Shown here piece by piece: positions 22,306-33,240 of a stretch of DNA of 64,000 nt. The notes beneath the pieces are model-generated. The model saw only the letters and a list, made by a program, of their open reading frames with translations, had not been told where the DNA came from and made no database searches. Positions within the stretch are counted from its first letter, which is position 1. Every line of letters starts with the position of its first letter. The position numbers were made by a program, and so were the translations under genes. Source of the stretch: Diadema setosum (lineage: Eukaryota; Echinodermata; Echinoidea; Diadematoida; Diadematidae). The stretch is from NCBI GenBank assembly GCA_033980235.1, contig CM067076.1:35116883-35180882 (forward strand), read 5' to 3'.

Positions 22306-24989
22306 ATGAAGAAAGAGTGGAAGATATACAGCTTTAATAAATTAAGTAATAACCGTGTTGTACATTATGTAGTAGCCGTCATTTTTTATTTAAATTATGC
22401 TTCAGAGCGCATAATTTCGTCGGCAATGGTCACTTGGAATACTGTTGTCCGTCCCTTCGTATTAGTCTCCTAACGAATCAAAATGTGCACATGTGAAAAG
22501 AAATAACAAATCCATCGCCTACGGGAAGCACCGTTTACCACTGAGAGCTGTGGCTGGAAGGTAACGCATGGAAAAGGACAACAACCTAACAAAGGTGCAG
22601 ACCATCTCATGGAGCTTAATACCTTAAAGGAAAATGAGAAAACCCAACGTAGAATCAGTGGGAGAACTGGCCATAAAAAGGCTCCTACAGTGGTCCGTTA
22701 ATCGACGATAAAAAGGACAATTTGGGGTGAGCACAAGGTGGGGTTGGATGTGGGGTCGACAAATGAACGAAAGTAAACGGCCGAAAATCAATACTGTTGA
22801 ACAAATATTATTATTTTCCAGCCTTTTCCTTGCTTTTGCGGCAGTCATATTTGGCTGTCTGTCACTCGTCAAGCGAAAACATTTAATTGTATTGCCACAG
22901 CACGCTTCCATTTATGGCGAGGAAAGCGCGCCACGCTAGCCGCGTCGCAGATCGCAGCGTGTCGCTCGCCATCTTCCGCTGCTGGCTCAATAATGCTACT
23001 TACTTTACAGATCTCTTAACATTGTTGCAAGTTCTCTCTCTTTTTCTTTCTCCCTCCCTTTCTGTCTCTGCCTAACCCATTCTCTCTATCTTTCTTCCTA
23101 TTTGTACATCCAACCAGCCCGCAAACATGCCCTGTGGTTCTCTCCCGTGCACCGATATTGCGAACACCCCTGGCTCAAGGGTGTAGATGTGTGTAAATGA
23201 AGCAATCGACTAAAATTACTGGGTTGGTTTAAAACCGGCGGACATATTTCATTCTAGTTCTTTCATTGCACCATCTCCCTGTCCTTTTCCTTTTCTCTCT
23301 ATCTCATCCCTACTCTCCCCCTTTTCCCCTCCTTCTTTTCCTAGCCAGTGCCGTCCGCATTACTCACTACCGAAATGTGATGAGCATATTTTACACGTCA
23401 ATTTAAGTGCGCATGCCACGGGCGAAGCGCGAGGCGTCTGCTATCGTATGCTGGATGCTGCGCAGACCGCACAAAAGGTAAACAATACGCAGGCATATCA
23501 GATGGCGTACTTGGCGGTGGGTAAAGATAAAATTAGGACTCGAGTTTCTCAAATGTTTTCTCAACTAATCATATAATTGTGAAAAATTGGGTAATGCAAT
23601 TGAACTTTTTTCAAGCATACGGCTATCTGCTGTTGCTGTGCATAAAAGAATTTTGCCTTTCCCTCATAGCAATAATGATAATCCTCTACCGTTAGTAAAT
23701 GTGACTGTGTATCAATTTTCATGCTGAGTACAAGAATTACGTTGCCCAATATCTTGAAATTGCCCGCCCGTGACTCAATGTTGTCTAAAATCAAAATTTC
23801 ATAAATCATGAATTGAGATCTACGTCCTGACCGCTTTGAATGGTAATAAAAGTGTATAACGATAAAATACGACACGATATGATTTCGAATGCTTTGAATT
23901 GGATACACCAACAACATGCTCTTAAATAATCCGATAACTAGAATATACCACATTAATGTTACAATGTGAATATCAATTCTTTTATATGTTATTCATACGT
24001 CATCAGTTATAGCAGGAAAACGAGAAAAAAATGCATTACGTTATTTAAAATTTATCGACGCACAACGAGCGTTACGGCATTCATTAATCGACTAAAATGA
24101 AAATTGGAAGAAGAATCAGTATGGAACAAACTGATTTGAAACATATTATCGATTGTTCTACTTACACGAACTATCAGCCCATCGGGCAGTATCATCATGT
24201 GAGATTTTAGATAAACTTCCAGCGAGATACTGAAGGAGATGCACATTCTGAACCTCTATCATTCAACGTCACGATTTATTACATCAAAATGCATGTTGAT
24301 AGGCATTGGAACAGTGGACTACGTTAACAAGCACAGAGGCGGTTCCAAGAGGATGATGCGTGGAGTCAGATGATACCTGTAGTGAGACGAGGATGGCAAC
24401 GAACCCGACAACGACGACGACCATCGTGATAATGCTAATCTGTTTTTTGTCAAAAAAAAAAGAAATACCTTTTGACGTGAATTGTATACTAACCTTGACG
24501 GCAGAAAGATCCATCGAATAAGTAAGGAAGAAGAACATGGGAAGTTTGTTATTTTTATGACATAATCATACAAAATGTCGTAGTTGATTTTCGCGGGGTG
24601 TTTAGACTGGTTGTTGATCTTTTATACTCCTTATTCTTTTCCTCCCTTTTCGCCCCACTCACTTCCTTCCTATACCAGCGATCTTATTTCTTTTCTTCGA
24701 CGCGTTTTCATCCTAAAGTGTTTTGCATTATGTGTGTGTGTGTGGTTGTGTCTGTGGTTGTGTTATGCATCTGGCCGGAAATTCATTTTAATGTTGGTCG
24801 TGACGTCAAGTGCGCATTTCCGATAAAGGTCTATTTATCCATCTTAATTATAGAACTTTGAGGGAATTCTTCATCATGATACCAATCGGTCTTAACTTGT
24901 AAAATAAGTTTGTGATAATCTGCAATTATCTTGTTTGAAAAGGCATCAACGAATAACATGTACCTTGTGAGAGTTGGAGTGACAGGAGA
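22306..24989. other. Spacer with a CpG-bearing patch
   Basis: Mostly AT-rich unique sequence. About 22690-22990 is GC-richer and CG-bearing (for example around 22925-22985) and not repetitive. A CT-rich stretch lies at 23270-23345. A possible 63-bp exon-like segment on the minus strand at 24377-24439 is discussed in the findings. It is too weak to call. Confidence 0.45.
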
Positions 24990-25215
24990 AAGGATGGGAG
25001 GAAGAGAAGGAGTAACAAAAAGAAAGAAAGGTAAATGAGAAGATGAAAGGGACGAATACGGTGAAGATGATAGTGAAGAAGAGTGGCAGAAGCAGCAAAA
25101 AAAGATCAACAGTAGAGTAGAAAACGAACAGAAGAAGGAAATGAAAGAGAAGGAGAAGAGAAGAATGAGGAAGAAGAAATGAGTGGCATTAAAAGAAGGA
25201 GAGGAAAGAAGAAGA
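24990..25215. repeat. Purine-rich (GA/GAA) tract
   Basis: About 220 bases almost free of pyrimidines on the plus strand, with AAGAAG and GGAGAA words. It is low-complexity and could form triplex or slipped structures. Frames here are artefacts. Confidence 0.75.
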
Positions 25216-26334
25216 CAACAAAAATCTCTAAAACAAACCAGCTAAATGTTCAACAGCGAAGAAGAAAACGATGTCAGGTTTACACAAGGCTTGTTCACCG
25301 TTTCGCGGGGGTGAAGCATAAAAGGTGAACTGGACGGCGAGGGGTCAATGCTCACAGGTGACTTCTCTCGTTGTCAACATTTTGAAAGCAATATCCGGAC
25401 TCGCACTCCAAACCCAGCGAGAGCTCTTGATGGGCGAAAGATCGCAGCCGCTTGAGATAGGGCATGAAGAAGGTGGCGCGGTGGGGTTAGATGGGGTCCG
25501 GTAAAGGTGGAGCAAAGGGGGTCGAAAGGGGTACTACCAAAACCCCGCATCCCACATCCACCTTTAACAACGACAGAGCGATGCTGAGTCATTCTAGACA
25601 CACACATAAAAAAGGACCATGCAGGGATACCATTTAATATGTCCTGAAGAAAGCAAAATGTTTCAAGCAAGTAGTCGTGTTACACAACCACATCTTGAAT
25701 ATTAATGAAAAAAAAAATCATGCATCCCAATTAGTGTATTTTTGTTTGTTCTAAGCATAGGTGTATATGCATAACAAACCTCACGCAATTTTCTTGTTAG
25801 CAACAAGACTTAAAGAAAGGAGGATAAGAACAAAAAACGAGGTATACAAACTCAAAGTTTCTTTGTCACATACCCTTACTTTTATCCTCTGTTTAATGTG
25901 GACTGATTTAAACTTCTCCCCGTTTGAAGCTGTTTGTTTGGTGTGTGTTTTTTCGACACTCTGACTTGTGGCATTTATGAGAAAGCAAATCATAGTTACT
26001 GACATATAATGCTTAGAGAGATCATAGGGCTCTGTCATGTTTGTATGGCCGTGCTTTTTTATTGATGCACTGGATATTTTGCTACTTCAGCGTCTATTCA
26101 TCAGCACTCCGTCATTGAATAGCTAATGATATTTTTTGTCATCTTGTCTCCAAAAGAGGAGGAGTACTTGATACTTCTTTTTTTAAGAAGGGCGTTGAGG
26201 ACTGAGTCATGACAACTAGCCAGCTTGACTTGTTATCGTAAGACGCTAACTTGAAGATTTCTCATCGTTTGTTTGTCGCGTTTCGAAATTCTACCACTCC
26301 GATTATTGTGCACTTGTTATATATAAGTTATCAT
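25216..26334. other. Spacer with one GC-richer patch
   Basis: 25290-25570 is GC-richer and G-rich (GGGG words). A 98-codon minus-strand frame crosses it but is unrecognised. The rest is AT-rich unique DNA. Confidence 0.5.
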
Positions 26335-26336
26335 TG

Positions 26337-26399
<63 letters not shown>

Positions 26400-26429
26400 C
26401 GATGACGATGGTGATGACGATGATGATGG

Positions 26430-26461
<32 letters not shown>

Positions 26462-26608
26462 GTGATGACGATGATGATGATGGTGGTGGTGGTGATGATG
26501 GTGATGGTGATGATGATGATGATGATGTTGATGACGATGATGATGATGGTGGTGGTGATGATGGTGATGATGATGGTAGTGGTGGTGGTGATGATGATGA
26601 TGATGAAT
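26335..26608. repeat. (GAT)n microsatellite, about 270 bp
   Basis: About ninety triplets: a pure GAT core of about twenty units at 26337-26398, then GAT mixed with GAC and GGT. All six frames appear open across it (poly-Asp, poly-Met, poly-Ser, poly-Ile and so on). That is the signature of a trinucleotide array, not a gene. Confidence 0.95.
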
Positions 26609-27939
26609 ACAATCCTCGTCATGATTATCATTTTGATAAGGTTACTATTATGATCACTATTTGGATAATGTTCATTATCATCATTTTGCATTGTATCGTT
26701 ATCTTGCTGTTGCTGTATCCAGATCAATGATATTATTTCTCTCACTAAAAGATTTGAGGCGAATCCAATAAGCGCAAGAGTGATAGACGAAATAAAACAA
26801 ATCAAATAGCTAGGCCCTATATGATCTTACCCAGCGCTTTGAATAACGCTTTTGGTTAGTCGGAAAACACTGCTGTTCATTTAATACATGCATGATTCAC
26901 ACAGACACACTATTGACTGAAATTCCTCAAAAACAGGGAAAGTAACCGACGCCAAACTCTGCCTTTGAGACAATTGTCTTGAATTAACATAATGTTTAAT
27001 TCTCCCAGCCAGTTCAAAAGAAGAGTATTGTTGTCTTTAAGACCATAAGTGCTTTTGATGTTTTCTCTTCTCCTATACCTTCCAACAAAGGGCAAGTTAC
27101 AATGTATTTGAAGTAAGAACCATTTGACAGTCATTTCAAATCTGTATTTATCAAAGACAAAAATTAAAGAGGTATGGGGCTAAAAGTAATCCTCGATACT
27201 AACGAAGACGTGCAGTCTAAGAGCTTGGATGATTGTGGTCCATGGTCAGTGATGGAGGGTATGGAAAGGACAAAATTGCATCTCGATCAAGTTGGTAGAA
27301 GTTTTGATGAAATATGTTGATGTTACTGATGTTGTAACGCATCAAGCAATATTGACGTAGTGTGACACCAGTACTTAGGATTTTATGGATTTGTGGACGA
27401 AATTTTCTGCTCAATCTAAGAATATCTGATTGTTTACATTCGCAACTGACAGAAAAAAAAGACATATCCACACCACCGTCCCTAGATTCGGGATTTTACA
27501 TTCGATTGTGAGATTTATGCGCATCGAAAAGCAAACACAATCTTATTTCAAGAAAACATACAATAAATTCCAACTCAATATCAGACAGGTCCCGGGGGAC
27601 TGGCCCGAGCTTTGGCAGCGCGAAGGGTCTTCGAACTCTGTGATTTCTCGCCTCTTGAGGGGTCTACAGTGACAATACTTGACAACGGTATGTGCACTGC
27701 AGGTTATTTGATGAGTATGACCGAAACTCCGAAACATTTTCACCCCTTATCCAAGAGGAAGAAGGAGCAAAACGAGAAAAACTTTAGTGATTCATTGCGA
27801 TTTCAGAATCGCAGCTATTATGCAATCTTTTGATCAGTATTCATTGCTGCCCGAGAATATTTCTGCCAGTCAGCCATCTTGCAACGGTCCATGCCCTTCA
27901 AGAAGTCAAATGACGAGCGTGGCCATCAAGAGGTGTTGC
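26609..27939. other. Spacer, nothing recognised
   Basis: AT-rich unique DNA. Short frames at 26910-27134, 27217-27471 and 27430-27672 have no recognisable domain. Confidence 0.5.
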
Positions 27940-28060
27940 AGCCGGCTCAATAAAATACCCAAAATGATATCTTAGGGTCGAGATTCCGGAGTGGTCCGCC
28001 AGGCGCCGGTTCGAGTACTGTCCGAATTTGAAATTCGCCAAAGATTGCCCCCCCCCCCCC
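27940..28060 (+). mobile_element. Degenerate tRNA-like SINE fragment with C13 run
   Basis: GCCGGTTCGAGTACTG near 28006-28021 resembles a box B and T-arm. It follows AGGGTCGAGATTCCGG, which resembles an anticodon arm, and a poor box A-like GCCGGCTCAATAAA. A 13-base C run lies at 28048-28060. The tRNA fold is not complete. A chance resemblance is possible. Confidence 0.25.
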
Positions 28061-28719
28061 TCCAACTAACAAGAAGAAAGAAGAAAAAAGAGAAAGACGA
28101 CAATAATGAAAAAGACAAGAGAGGATGATAAAGTATGTCGGAGACTGACAGCGATTTTTGAGTGACAAAGTCCACTTGACAGCATGTCAAACTGTGACTG
28201 GCTCCGGCCCACTGGGGGCTCATCTCACCACCGAAGGATGGAGGGGAAAAACAAACATTTCGAGAGATCGAACTCCCGTTTCTTATGTAGGAAAAAAAAA
28301 AAACTAAACAGGCGGACAGTCATTTCAGGTATGACAAACTTGAACTAGCAAGAGGCAGAAGCGACTGGTCAGATGAATATGACGGAATGGCCTCACCGCC
28401 AACGGGCGTTTGGTTTAGGCTAAAGGACTTTTGCCCACAAACTGTTATGATTAAAGAAAGAGTGACGGCTGGAGCGTCCTCGAAAGAGCTAGACTGGCAG
28501 ACGAGAAGGATTCGATAATCATTTGCTATTAGAAGCCACCTTCTTTTTGGCGGACTCGGGAGAGAAACCACCGATAGTGCTAATCAGCGCCAAGAATGCG
28601 TCATAGGCTTGTGATGGTGACGAGCGAAGTGGATTGGGGGGGGGGGGGGGTAATCTAGTAATCGAATGGAGCACGAGGGTCGACGGGCAAACTTGAGAGT
28701 TTTTAGGAAGCAATTTTGC
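28061..28719. other. Spacer with G15 run
   Basis: Unique sequence with AAGAAG repeats just after 28061 and a 15-base G run at 28636-28650. Some CG-bearing sequence lies at 28380-28560, with no defended gene. Confidence 0.5.
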
Positions 28720-29010
28720 TCAAGATGAAATTGATAGACGGGATTAATCGTCCGCTTATTAACAAACCCCTCAAGTAGGTCGAGATATCACGTGACGTAT
28801 CGGTGGCGTTTCTCTTTATTTCCAGTTTTCCTCTTCTCTTATGTCTCTTTCCTTCCCATGCAGTTTTTATTGGTGGGTAGAAGTGGCTAGCCGAGATGTG
28901 ACGCGGACAAAGATTTTTGCTCCGGTGTGTGTCAAGAATCCATGATGATGCTGGGAGATGTGTCTTGGTGGAGAGCTCTGCAAGGTGTGATGCCGGGGAG
29001 ATACCTTGCC
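28720..29010. promoter_or_regulatory. Candidate cis-regulatory island (homeodomain and E-box words)
   Basis: Complex non-repetitive sequence. It carries GGGATTAATC at 28740-28749, which fits K50 homeodomain (Otx/Goosecoid class) binding, and the palindrome TCACGTGA at 28788-28795, which fits bHLH-ZIP binding. The region is bounded by low-complexity DNA. Short binding words occur by chance, so this is only a candidate. Confidence 0.22.
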
Positions 29011-29279
29011 TCTTTCTTTTAATTATGATTGAAAAAGTAAAGAGATAGTGGGAGATGAGATGGAGAAGGGGGAGAGAAAGAGAAGAGTGGAAGAGGAGAG
29101 GGGGAGATGGAGATAGAGAGGATGGGAAACATCCACCAAAGATGGAGGACATAATACGGCGGAGAATGAGGAGGAAGCTAGGATTCATGCCTCCGAGGGG
29201 GGCTGCGATCAAAAGACAAATAGACTAATCTTGGTTCGCAATTGAGTACGGGTGTGTGTTCTCTGGTTGTCTGCCTGCT
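29011..29279. repeat. Purine-rich low-complexity tract and flank
   Basis: GA/GGAG-rich sequence around 29030-29175. The 169-codon minus-strand frame over it is Ser/Leu/Pro-rich because of the tract, so no gene is called. Confidence 0.55.
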
Positions 29280-29560
29280 TGGTGTGAAATCAAATACCCC
29301 GGGTCGGTTTCGCAATAGCTGAAAAATATCGGCGAGCTATTAGCACATTTGTGGTCGCATTTCGTTCATATTTCAATATTTGTAGTAGGCAATTATACCC
29401 CCGTGTCAGCATCTTCGTCTCCGGGTCTGACGGCGGGGCTGACAAGTTGAAGATCTGTCCGTCTTCTCTTTCTGCTAAATCGAGGCTCATCAAGATTATT
29501 ACCTTCATTTGTGGCAGCGGCATCCTCTATTGATGGGCGAAAAACCCCGGTAGGTGAAAA
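29280..29560. promoter_or_regulatory. Candidate cis-regulatory island
   Basis: Non-repetitive, CG-bearing sequence including TTTGTGGT near 29349 and TTTGTGGC near 29509, both Runx-like words. It stands out from the flanking purine tract and AT-rich spacer. Evidence is limited to composition and short words. Confidence 0.2.
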
Positions 29561-30389
29561 GAATAAAGCAAGAACTCCTCTAGTATTTGAGTGTTCAAAT
29601 TATTTGCCTTTTGAAGCAAACCGAAAGCCATAATTCTGATTAACCATATTACAACGGCATCGTTTTATTTATTTGTTAGCTAATGCAGGCCGCCGTTAAT
29701 CATCTAAAAACAACAGCAATAAGATAAAGAGTATAGTATGATTTCTCAATTGTTGAACATCCTGAGATACCAACAAACAAACAAAAAACTTAGCCCGCGG
29801 TTAGTTTATACATTAAATCGATTATATACTAAAAACGACTTGACAAAGACCCCAGTCGGTATATTTCAGAGGGACACGGGTATATGCTCTTATTTCAACC
29901 TATTAAGGAGCTTGAAAGGGGATAGGTGGATCGAGAGGTTCTTAACCTTTGGAAGCTTACTTTGTTTTGTTTCTTTCATAGATGAAAAACAAACAGATTT
30001 ATCAAAATACGCGATAACAGCCAAAGGACCAGAAGCACTTTCTTTTGTACTGGTTTAATTTTACGAAATGTTAGTTCCCAGAAACGAACTCTTCACTAAA
30101 GTTAATAGCAAAACCAATATAATCAATGTGATAATTAAACTCATGGACAGTACAAGGGAGAGGGAACAATGTGTGAATAGGTCGATCTATACATGCTTCT
30201 AGTCTGCTGTGTAGTTCGACTAGTTTCCTAGCTACTCACAAGTAAACTAAACTGCATCACGAGTCAGTGCCTTGCTCTGACACACTAAAATGCACGCATT
30301 TTGTCGCAAAAATTGATGCTCATAATACGAAGTTCTTGCATAGAATTATAAATCGGTAGAGTAATGCTGAAGTCATGTTTAACATAAGG
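29561..30389. other. Spacer, one unrecognised 106-codon frame
   Basis: AT-rich unique DNA. The plus-strand frame at 29738-30058 is not low-complexity and ends in a hydrophobic tail. I recognise no domain and see no splice or promoter support. Confidence 0.45.
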
Positions 30390-30645
30390 CTCTCCCAGCC
30401 CGACTAGTTCTGCGAAACGATGAAAACAATGGAAGGTAATCATGGGAAGTATTGGAATCACATTGCCTTGGTTGTAAACAGAACTACATTACCATGGTTA
30501 CCGAAATGGTTCCATCTCGGGGAGCGGCTTAACCTGTCTGCCTCGTTACCCTGCAATGTATGTAAGGTTGTCACAGACTTATGCAGGGACATCGTACCAA
30601 TTATATTTGCGTCAATTTTATCGTTAGTAAACTCGGTATAATATC
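30390..30645. promoter_or_regulatory. Candidate cis-regulatory island with ACCATGGT palindrome
   Basis: GC-richer unique sequence containing ATTACCATGGTTACC around 30488-30502, which is close to an RFX X-box. A 73-codon frame crosses it without a recognisable domain. Confidence 0.2.
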
Positions 30646-30950
30646 TCTCATTATACTGATATCACACGGAATGGAAACCAAAAAGACGTCTTTTAAGCAT
30701 AATGGTGTGAAATTGGTATGTTAACGGTAATAAAAGGCCTCCTCTGAGATGAAAAGTTCTTAATACATGGGATCCTGTACGTAATTTTTCGAAGAAAAAA
30801 AACACAAAATGGTTTTTAAAAATGATGATTTTAAGTCACCTCATCATGTGATGTAGCTATTATCATGAGACATTTCCTTCTAAACAGTCACTTCTTCGTT
30901 GCATCGATACTCCTTTTTCTAAAAACTCCCTTCTTTTATAATTGAGTGGC
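30646..30950. other. Spacer, AT-rich
   Basis: Unique AT-rich sequence immediately 5' of the SINE. Nothing recognised. Confidence 0.5.
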
Positions 30951-31190
30951 GGCACTGATGTGGCATAAGGTAGAACTCATGACTTTCAGTCGGAGGTCCC
31001 GAGTTCGAATCCCGTCAAGTGCCTAACGTTCTTGGACTGGACAAGTTGTGTTATACCCACCATAATCAACTCTTTTGACGCAGGTGGATAACAAATGGGT
31101 ACTTAAAAAAGTTACACAGGGTAATAACAAAAGCAGGGCCCTCTGGTAGAGCAGTAACAACACTGAAAAGACTATAATGATAGATCGATC

Positions 31191-31254
<64 letters not shown>
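30951..31254 (+). mobile_element. tRNA-derived SINE with (GATA)n tail
   Basis: The head, 30951-31023, is 73 nt. Its ends pair (GGCACT with AGTGCC), with a box A-like TGGCATAAGG at 30961 and a box B-like GAGTTCGAATCCC near 31001-31013. The T-arm and D-arm are mismatched, so it is not a working tRNA. The body (31024-31178) includes GACGCAGGTG and AAATGGGTAC words typical of marine invertebrate SINE bodies. The tail is about 19 GATA units at 31179-31254. Transcription would be by RNA polymerase III from the internal boxes, with a LINE partner supplying reverse transcriptase. Confidence 0.65.
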
Positions 31255-31255
<1 letters not shown>

Positions 31256-31689
31256 ACAGTTATCTGTTTGTCTTGCCTCTAAATATATCGTTAAGACTAT
31301 CCAACCATGTTCTTGCAATAACTCTCTTCCCTCTTCAGTTTTCTCACTTTCTCTTTTCCTCTTTTCGTCAACCCCCTCATTTTCTCTCTCTTGTAACTGT
31401 TTTTATCTGTCTTGACCTTTGTCAAGCTGTACTTATTCTTTTCAAAGATGTTATTGCCTCGTCGTAAATCAAATAACTCTGCGAATGTATAGTACGTCTG
31501 TAGCGTGTGTGCATATTTTGTAAGCGAGTTCATGATGCGGGAAAGTTTGGTAAGTGGTTGTCTTTTCGTGCGTATTTCGTCTTTGTGTGCTTGTATGGCA
31601 TTGACTGCTAAGATATCGACGCGTCTCGTCTTTGTCAGTTTGCAGCTAGGACGGTTTGAGTGTGAAGATCGTGACATCAGGCCTTTTTA
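31255..31689. other. Spacer, T/C-rich then mixed
   Basis: Pyrimidine-rich sequence, then a stretch around 31490-31680 with no repeat. The minus-strand 126-codon frame at 31297-31677 is Lys/Arg-rich and unrecognised. Confidence 0.45.
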
Positions 31690-32120
31690 AAATTATTTCA
31701 AAATGACAGCGCCACCGACGTTGAAGCGCGTTAAGTGAGGTGAGGAGCCCTGGCCCCTTTCAGCTCAATTTCGCACTTGCATAACTTTTGAATTATTCTG
31801 ACGGACAGCGAAAATGTTCTGCAAAACGCGACGACCTCACCTAATATCGACCTGTGTGGCGTACGCTGGTGTCATACGGTCGTCCAAGCGTGTTAGACGA
31901 GGCTGCTTACCCAAGTCCGTTTCCATGGCAACGAAAGGGAGTGTCTTTTCCGACGACTCGCTCGTTCGCATCATCACCCAAAGGTGGTATACGATCGGAT
32001 GACCACAATCACCGCAAGGTTATCGCATCCATGATCGAGTGTCATCCATGGTCTGACTCGAGCTGGTGGACGACCACCAAAGAAGCCCCACCCCTCAGAT
32101 AATCGAGTGCACGTGCTTTC
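31690..32120. promoter_or_regulatory. CpG-retaining island with an RFX X-box-like palindrome
   Basis: Complex, GC-richer, CG-bearing sequence. GTTTCCATGGCAAC at 31919-31932 fits the RFX X-box consensus GTTNCCATGGNAAC. The site overlaps an ATG at 31925 whose frame has C-biased third positions for about 19 codons before a possible CAAAG|GTGGTA donor near 31983. This could be a promoter with a short first exon, an enhancer, or coincidence. Confidence 0.25.
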
Positions 32121-33047
32121 TTGATTGACTACACGGTCCGCCCCAAGTTGGCTTGGATGAGTCTTCCTGCTTCCACCATTGCAAGCATCTCTTCAGCTCA
32201 TGTTCGCCTCTCTCTTCCCTCTCTCCCATCTCTCTCCCACCCCCCTTCTCTCACTCTGTCTTCCTCTCTCTATCTCTCTCTCTTTCTCTCTCTGTCTTTC
32301 TTTCATTCTTTCTATCTAATCATTCCTCTCTTACCAGTGAACTAATCAAAAGAAGATGAAAAAGGAGAGTTGGGATAGGAGGAGAAAAACAAAGTTGATC
32401 ACAGGTGCTACACCTCCCTTCCATCCCATCACTCGCCTCCGTCACGGATGCCGGAATAAGGAGAAGGGGGTAAGGGGGAAGGGGGAGGGATCACCATACA
32501 AGTCATTTTCACCTGAGGGGTAAGGGAGAGTCGGTGACGGAAAGCTTTGGCGAGACGTGTGATAATATATATCTTCGTAAGCAAGCATCTCCCGTTAAGC
32601 CAGGCTTGTCTGTTTTATTCTTCGGATACTTCAAGAAAGCGAGAATTTCGCGTAAGAGTTTTTTTCCCCCTGTCTTTTTCTTCTTCTCTTCTTCTTCTTC
32701 TTCTTGTTTTGTTCGATGTCGGAAGGGGAATACTAAGACGAGTGTTCATATCAAGAGCTACGTCTGTCTGTTCCGCTTGTCGCCCGCGAGCCACGGAGCT
32801 CTGAACTCGACGCGGCGGATTTGACCAGCGGTAACCCCGGAGCGCTATCCCCCGCGCTCAGGCGGCTAGCACTCGAGTAGCCAGATACTCCAACGCCACA
32901 AAGAGACGACAGCGTGGAAAAAAAGAAAGGGGGGGGGGGAGAGGGAGAGAGGAGAAAGTGTGGGAGAGAGAGAAGGACGAGGGAGAAGAAAAAGAGAAAA
33001 AGGTGATACTCCGCCCTCTGGGGGATCTTCACACCCAAATCATCTCT
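32121..33047. other. Spacer with CT-rich tracts and a GC-rich patch
   Basis: CT-rich at 32200-32335, GGGGAA-rich at 32455-32495, and TTC repeats at 32681-32705. A GC-rich CG-bearing patch spans 32755-32890, with an 11-base G run at 32929-32939. No gene is defended. The patch could be regulatory. Confidence 0.5.
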
Positions 33048-33240
33048 TCTAAAGGATGGTGAGGAGGAAGAGGAGGAGAGGGGAAGAAGGATGGGATGAA
33101 GGGGAGAAAGGAAGAACGAAAGACGGAAAGGAGAAAGATTTGAAAAGAGAGAAGGAGCAATGGGAGCGAGACAGAAAGAATGAGAAGAAAAGAAAGACAG
33201 ATCGACAGACAGATAGAGAAGAAGAAAGAGAGAATGGTAA
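33048..33240. repeat. Purine-rich (AG) tract
   Basis: Almost all A and G on the plus strand, with GAGGAAGAGG, GAAAGACGG and GACAGA words. It gives a Lys/Arg/Glu frame on the plus strand and a Ser/Phe/Leu frame on the minus. Both are artefacts. Confidence 0.8.

Noticed and set aside
26251..26805. Long poly-Asp, poly-Met, poly-Ser and poly-Ile/Thr frames
   Set aside because: All six frames are open because the DNA is a GAT repeat.
28703..29212. 169-codon minus-strand frame
   Set aside because: Its N-terminal half is Ser/Leu/Pro from a purine tract. The remainder is unrecognised and overlaps a regulatory-looking island.
30951..31023. Intact tRNA gene
   Set aside because: Length and end pairing fit, but the D and T stems are mismatched, box A is displaced by about three bases, and a SINE body with a GATA tail follows.
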